Shown in pieces: positions 4,812 to 6,588 of a DNA stretch of 6,588 nt; position 1 is the first letter of the stretch, and each line of letters opens with the position of its first letter. The stretch is taken from the NCBI GenBank assembly GCA_013813145.1, contig JACCSE010000275.1, positions 1 to 6,588 of the forward strand, read 5' to 3'. The position numbers and the translations under genes are program-made. The DNA is from Gemmatimonadales bacterium (GTDB taxonomy: Bacteria; Gemmatimonadota; Gemmatimonadetes; Gemmatimonadales; GWC2-71-9). The notes under the pieces were generated by a model. It made no database searches, was not told the DNA's origin, and saw only the letters and a list, made by a program, of their open reading frames with translations.

Positions 4812-5684
4812 TCATTCCTCGTCCTTCTCCACCCGCGGCCCTGGCCGGACCAGTTGGATGGTCCCCTGGAACGATTCCAACGTCACCTGTGCGCTTCCGG
4901 TGCCCAGGGTGAAGCTGAAGCGGCGGCCCTTGCGGGTGTCGGTGAGCGTCACCGGAAAGTCGGACTCGAACTCGCCGTTGAATGTGGAGACCGCCACGGA
5001 GGCGTTGGTTCCCTGCGCCACCACCAGCGTGAGATCGCCGTTGTGGCTCGAGAGGCTGTAGCGCCCGCCGTTCCGCACCGGCCCGTCGTACTCCACGTCG
5101 CCGTTCACCGTCGTCGCCGACACGCTGGAGGCATCCACCCGCGACAGGGTGACACTGCCGTTCACGGTTTCCGCCGTGATCTCACCTGAAGAGCCGATGA
5201 CTTCGACGTCCTGGTTCACCGAGTGCACCTCGATGCGGCCCTTGGCGCCGGTGAGGGACACGCCGCCCTGGACCGATTGAAGCGAAACGAGACCGCTACC
5301 GCCTTCGACCTTGATCTCCCCCTGGACCGTCTCGGCCGACACCGGACCCCGCGTGCCGACGACGCTGATGTCGGTGTAGACCCCGGAGAGATCGAGCGCC
5401 ATCCAATCGGGCACGGTGATCTGAAGGTCCACCATTTCCGGAGGGCCGCGGCGGCTCTCGACCCTGACGTCGAGGGTCGTTCCCGACCGACTGATCTCCA
5501 CCCGAGCGCGGTCGGTCGGGCCGGACTCGACCCGCACGGCGTTGCGTCCCCAGGTCTGCACGGCGATCTCGCCGCCGTAGGCGTTCACGTCCAGCCGCAG
5601 GCCCCGCTCCACGGGAACGGTGGAATCGATCTGCTGCGCGAGCGCGAGCGCCGAGAGCGCGGCGGTGGCCAGGGAGAGCAACAC
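4812..5684 (-). CDS. Secreted DUF4097-family beta-repeat protein
   Basis: A 290-residue exported protein. Residues 1-16 form a hydrophobic signal peptide (cleavage likely after ALA16), unusual in having no basic residue at its N-terminus. The rest is almost entirely short beta-strands with a recurring N/Q-G turn: QG at 121 and 139, NQ at 157, NG at 175, 194, 215 and 236, and QG at 273. Spacing is 18-21 residues across most of the array. This is the pattern of the DUF4097 (putative adhesin-like) family and is compatible with a beta-solenoid. The C-terminus is charged (RVEKDEE). The start is GTG at 5684; AAAGGA at 5692-5697 lies 7 nt before it and overlaps the TGA of the anti-sigma gene, which suggests coupled translation. 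As the last gene of the sigma / anti-sigma operon it is probably an extracytoplasmic partner or target of that signalling unit, but its biochemical role is unknown for the family. It ends convergent to the usher-like gene. Confidence 0.85.
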   Translation of the reverse strand: MLLSLATAALSALALAQQIDSTVPVERGLRLDVNAYGGEIAVQTWGRNAVRVESGPTDRARVEISRSGTTLDVRVESRRGPPEMVDLQITVPDWMALDLSGVYTDISVVGTRGPVSAETVQGEIKVEGGSGLVSLQSVQGGVSLTGAKGRIEVHSVNQDVEVIGSSGEITAETVNGSVTLSRVDASSVSATTVNGDVEYDGPVRNGGRYSLSSHNGDLTLVVAQGTNASVAVSTFNGEFESDFPVTLTDTRKGRRFSFTLGTGSAQVTLESFQGTIQLVRPGPRVEKDEE

Positions 5685-5696
5685 GATCGAGTCCTT

Positions 5697-6335
5697 TCAG
5701 CTCACCGCGGCGACGAGCGTCGCTGCCTGCCGCAGCAGTTCGAGCTTGCGCCGCATGGTCGCGGCCAGATGGGAATTCAGGTACAGGTTCGCCGAATCGG
5801 TGGCAACGGCGCGCTGTGCCTGGGCGATCGCCCGGTCGATGGTGGCGAGGTTCTGCTCCAGCACCCGGACCGTGGCGGTGTCGAGTCGGCCCCGGCCCTG
5901 CGCCAGGACCCGCTCGAGGTCGGCCACGGCGGCGTCGTAGGATCCGGCAGCCGTCCGGGCGGGTGTCAGCATGGCGGGCGGAGCCGGGGTCACCGCGACC
6001 GGGGCCTCGAGCGGCACGCCCGTGTTCAGCACCCAGCCGGCGGCGCCGGAGAATGCCGCGAGCGCGATGCCGGCGGCCGCGAGCTGCGGCATCGAGAAGC
6101 TGAAGCGCCGCGGTGCGCGCCGGGCGCCGATCCGTGCCGCCACGCCCTGCCAGAGATCGCCGGCGGGCGCACGATCCTCGAGCGCGCGGGCCCGGGTGAC
6201 CACCCGCCGGAGCCCTGCCAGATCCTCGGCGCACTGGGCGCAGCCCGAGAGGTGCGCCTCGAGCGCTGTTCGCTCGGCCGGCGGGAGGTCGCCGTCCAGA
6301 TAGTCCGAGAGTCGGTCGGTCCAGTGCTCGGTCAT
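5697..6335 (-). CDS. Membrane-anchored zinc-finger anti-sigma factor
   Basis: A 212-residue protein expected to hold the adjacent ECF sigma factor inactive at the inner membrane. The N-terminal cytoplasmic anti-sigma domain carries the ZAS signature H28-x3-C32-x2-C35, following the typical LSDYLDGDLPPAE helix; H4 could be the fourth zinc ligand. After a basic linker (about 68-77), residues about 83-103 form one transmembrane helix. The remaining 105 residues are predicted periplasmic: a Pro/Ala-rich linker, then long helices (about 132-212) ending in a RRKLELLRQA segment. The helical C-terminal region is a likely sensory domain; I do not recognise a named family for it. The ATG at 6335 is preceded by GAGG at about 6344-6347. 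The gene begins 10 nt after the sigma-factor stop and ends 12 nt before the DUF4097 start, giving a compact operon. The zinc motif suggests, but does not prove, redox or metal sensitivity. Confidence 0.9.
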   Translation of the reverse strand: MTEHWTDRLSDYLDGDLPPAERTALEAHLSGCAQCAEDLAGLRRVVTRARALEDRAPAGDLWQGVAARIGARRAPRRFSFSMPQLAAAGIALAAFSGAAGWVLNTGVPLEAPVAVTPAPPAMLTPARTAAGSYDAAVADLERVLAQGRGRLDTATVRVLEQNLATIDRAIAQAQRAVATDSANLYLNSHLAATMRRKLELLRQAATLVAAVS

Positions 6336-6345
6336 GGCTCGGTCC

Positions 6346-6588
6346 TCATGAGTCCAGATGGCGGCGCAGCGCGAGACGTGCCCGGTGGAGCTGGGACTTC
6401 GAAGTTCCGGCGGCCAGTCCGAGCATCCGGCCGATCTCCTCGTGGCGGTAGCCTTCGATGTCGTGGAGCACGAACACCTGTCGGGCGCCGTCGGGCAGCA
6501 GGCCGATCGCGGTCTCCATGTCCATCGCGGTCTCCGGAGCGGCGCGGCGAGTGGCTACCAGTTCCAGCATGGCGTCGCCTTCGACGTA
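6346..6588 (-). CDS. ECF-type RNA polymerase sigma factor, C-terminal part (5' end outside window)
   Basis: The last 80 residues of an extracytoplasmic-function sigma-70 factor; the frame is open to the window edge, so the ATG at 6570 is internal. The visible part is region 4, which recognises the -35 element: AIGLLPDGARQVFVLHDIEG, then a helix-turn-helix with YRHEEIGRMLGL and GTSKSQLHRARLALRRHL. These match the conserved LP-x-R-x-V-F-L, G-E-I-A and G-T-V-S-R-x-R-A blocks of the family, with K64 and S65 in the turn instead of the more usual V and K. Region 2 and the operon promoter lie to the right of the window. Its own anti-sigma factor follows 10 nt downstream, which is the standard ECF arrangement, and such units often autoregulate. 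The exact ECF group cannot be set from this fragment. Confidence 0.92.
   Translation of the reverse strand, partial: YVEGDAMLELVATRRAAPETAMDMETAIGLLPDGARQVFVLHDIEGYRHEEIGRMLGLAAGTSKSQLHRARLALRRHLDS

Noticed and set aside
5296..6234. 312-codon minus-strand frame overlapping the anti-sigma and DUF4097 genes
   Set aside because: It is in another frame of the same strand as two recognised genes, and the composition is almost only Arg, Gly, Ala and Pro.

Overview
The window is GC-rich (roughly two thirds G+C by eye). It looks like a chromosomal segment of a diderm bacterium with an outer membrane: it encodes two lipoproteins (one with an OmpA-like peptidoglycan-binding domain), a fimbrial-usher-like outer membrane protein, and an ECF sigma / zinc-finger anti-sigma / DUF4097 cassette. 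That gene mix, the small secreted proteins and a widespread environmental intergenic repeat point to a soil-type lineage such as Gemmatimonadota. This assignment is inference from memory of similar gene neighbourhoods; no marker gene in the window proves it.

Layout, left to right. A complete tRNA-Pro(GGG) gene (18-91) is followed by a short terminator-like hairpin. Two plus-strand envelope genes follow: an FKBP-type peptidyl-prolyl isomerase lipoprotein (173-625) and an OmpA/Pal-like lipoprotein (755-1429). The gap between them holds a perfect TGTGA-N6-TCACA palindrome typical of CRP-family operators and a strong 5'-leader hairpin. A small secreted protein of unknown function (1436-1750, minus) converges on the OmpA-like gene with only 6 bp between the stops.

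The stretch 1751-1972 has no assignable gene and is less GC-rich. It contains inverted repeats and an open minus-strand frame without a start codon. At 1973-2161 lies the 3' end of a plus-strand gene whose 5' part is missing. Its stop is 12 bp before a large usher-like gene (2174-4702). The usher carries the RLGDG / middle-domain signature of chaperone-usher porins, but its C-terminus consists of an SdrD-B-like calcium-binding module and a carboxypeptidase-regulatory-like module. No intact chaperone or recognisable pilin is present in the window.

The convergent gap 4703-4811 holds a 9-bp perfect hairpin that overlaps a 24-bp-arm REP-like inverted repeat. On the minus strand, transcribed from beyond the right edge, lie an ECF sigma factor (partial, 6346-6588), a membrane anti-sigma factor (5697-6335) and a secreted DUF4097 repeat protein (4812-5684). 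They are tightly spaced and very probably co-transcribed. The genes to the left serve envelope folding and anchoring; the right-hand operon is a typical extracytoplasmic-signal-responsive unit. The points most worth following are the orphan, unusually built usher with its truncated partner gene, and the CRP-like operator in front of the OmpA-like lipoprotein.
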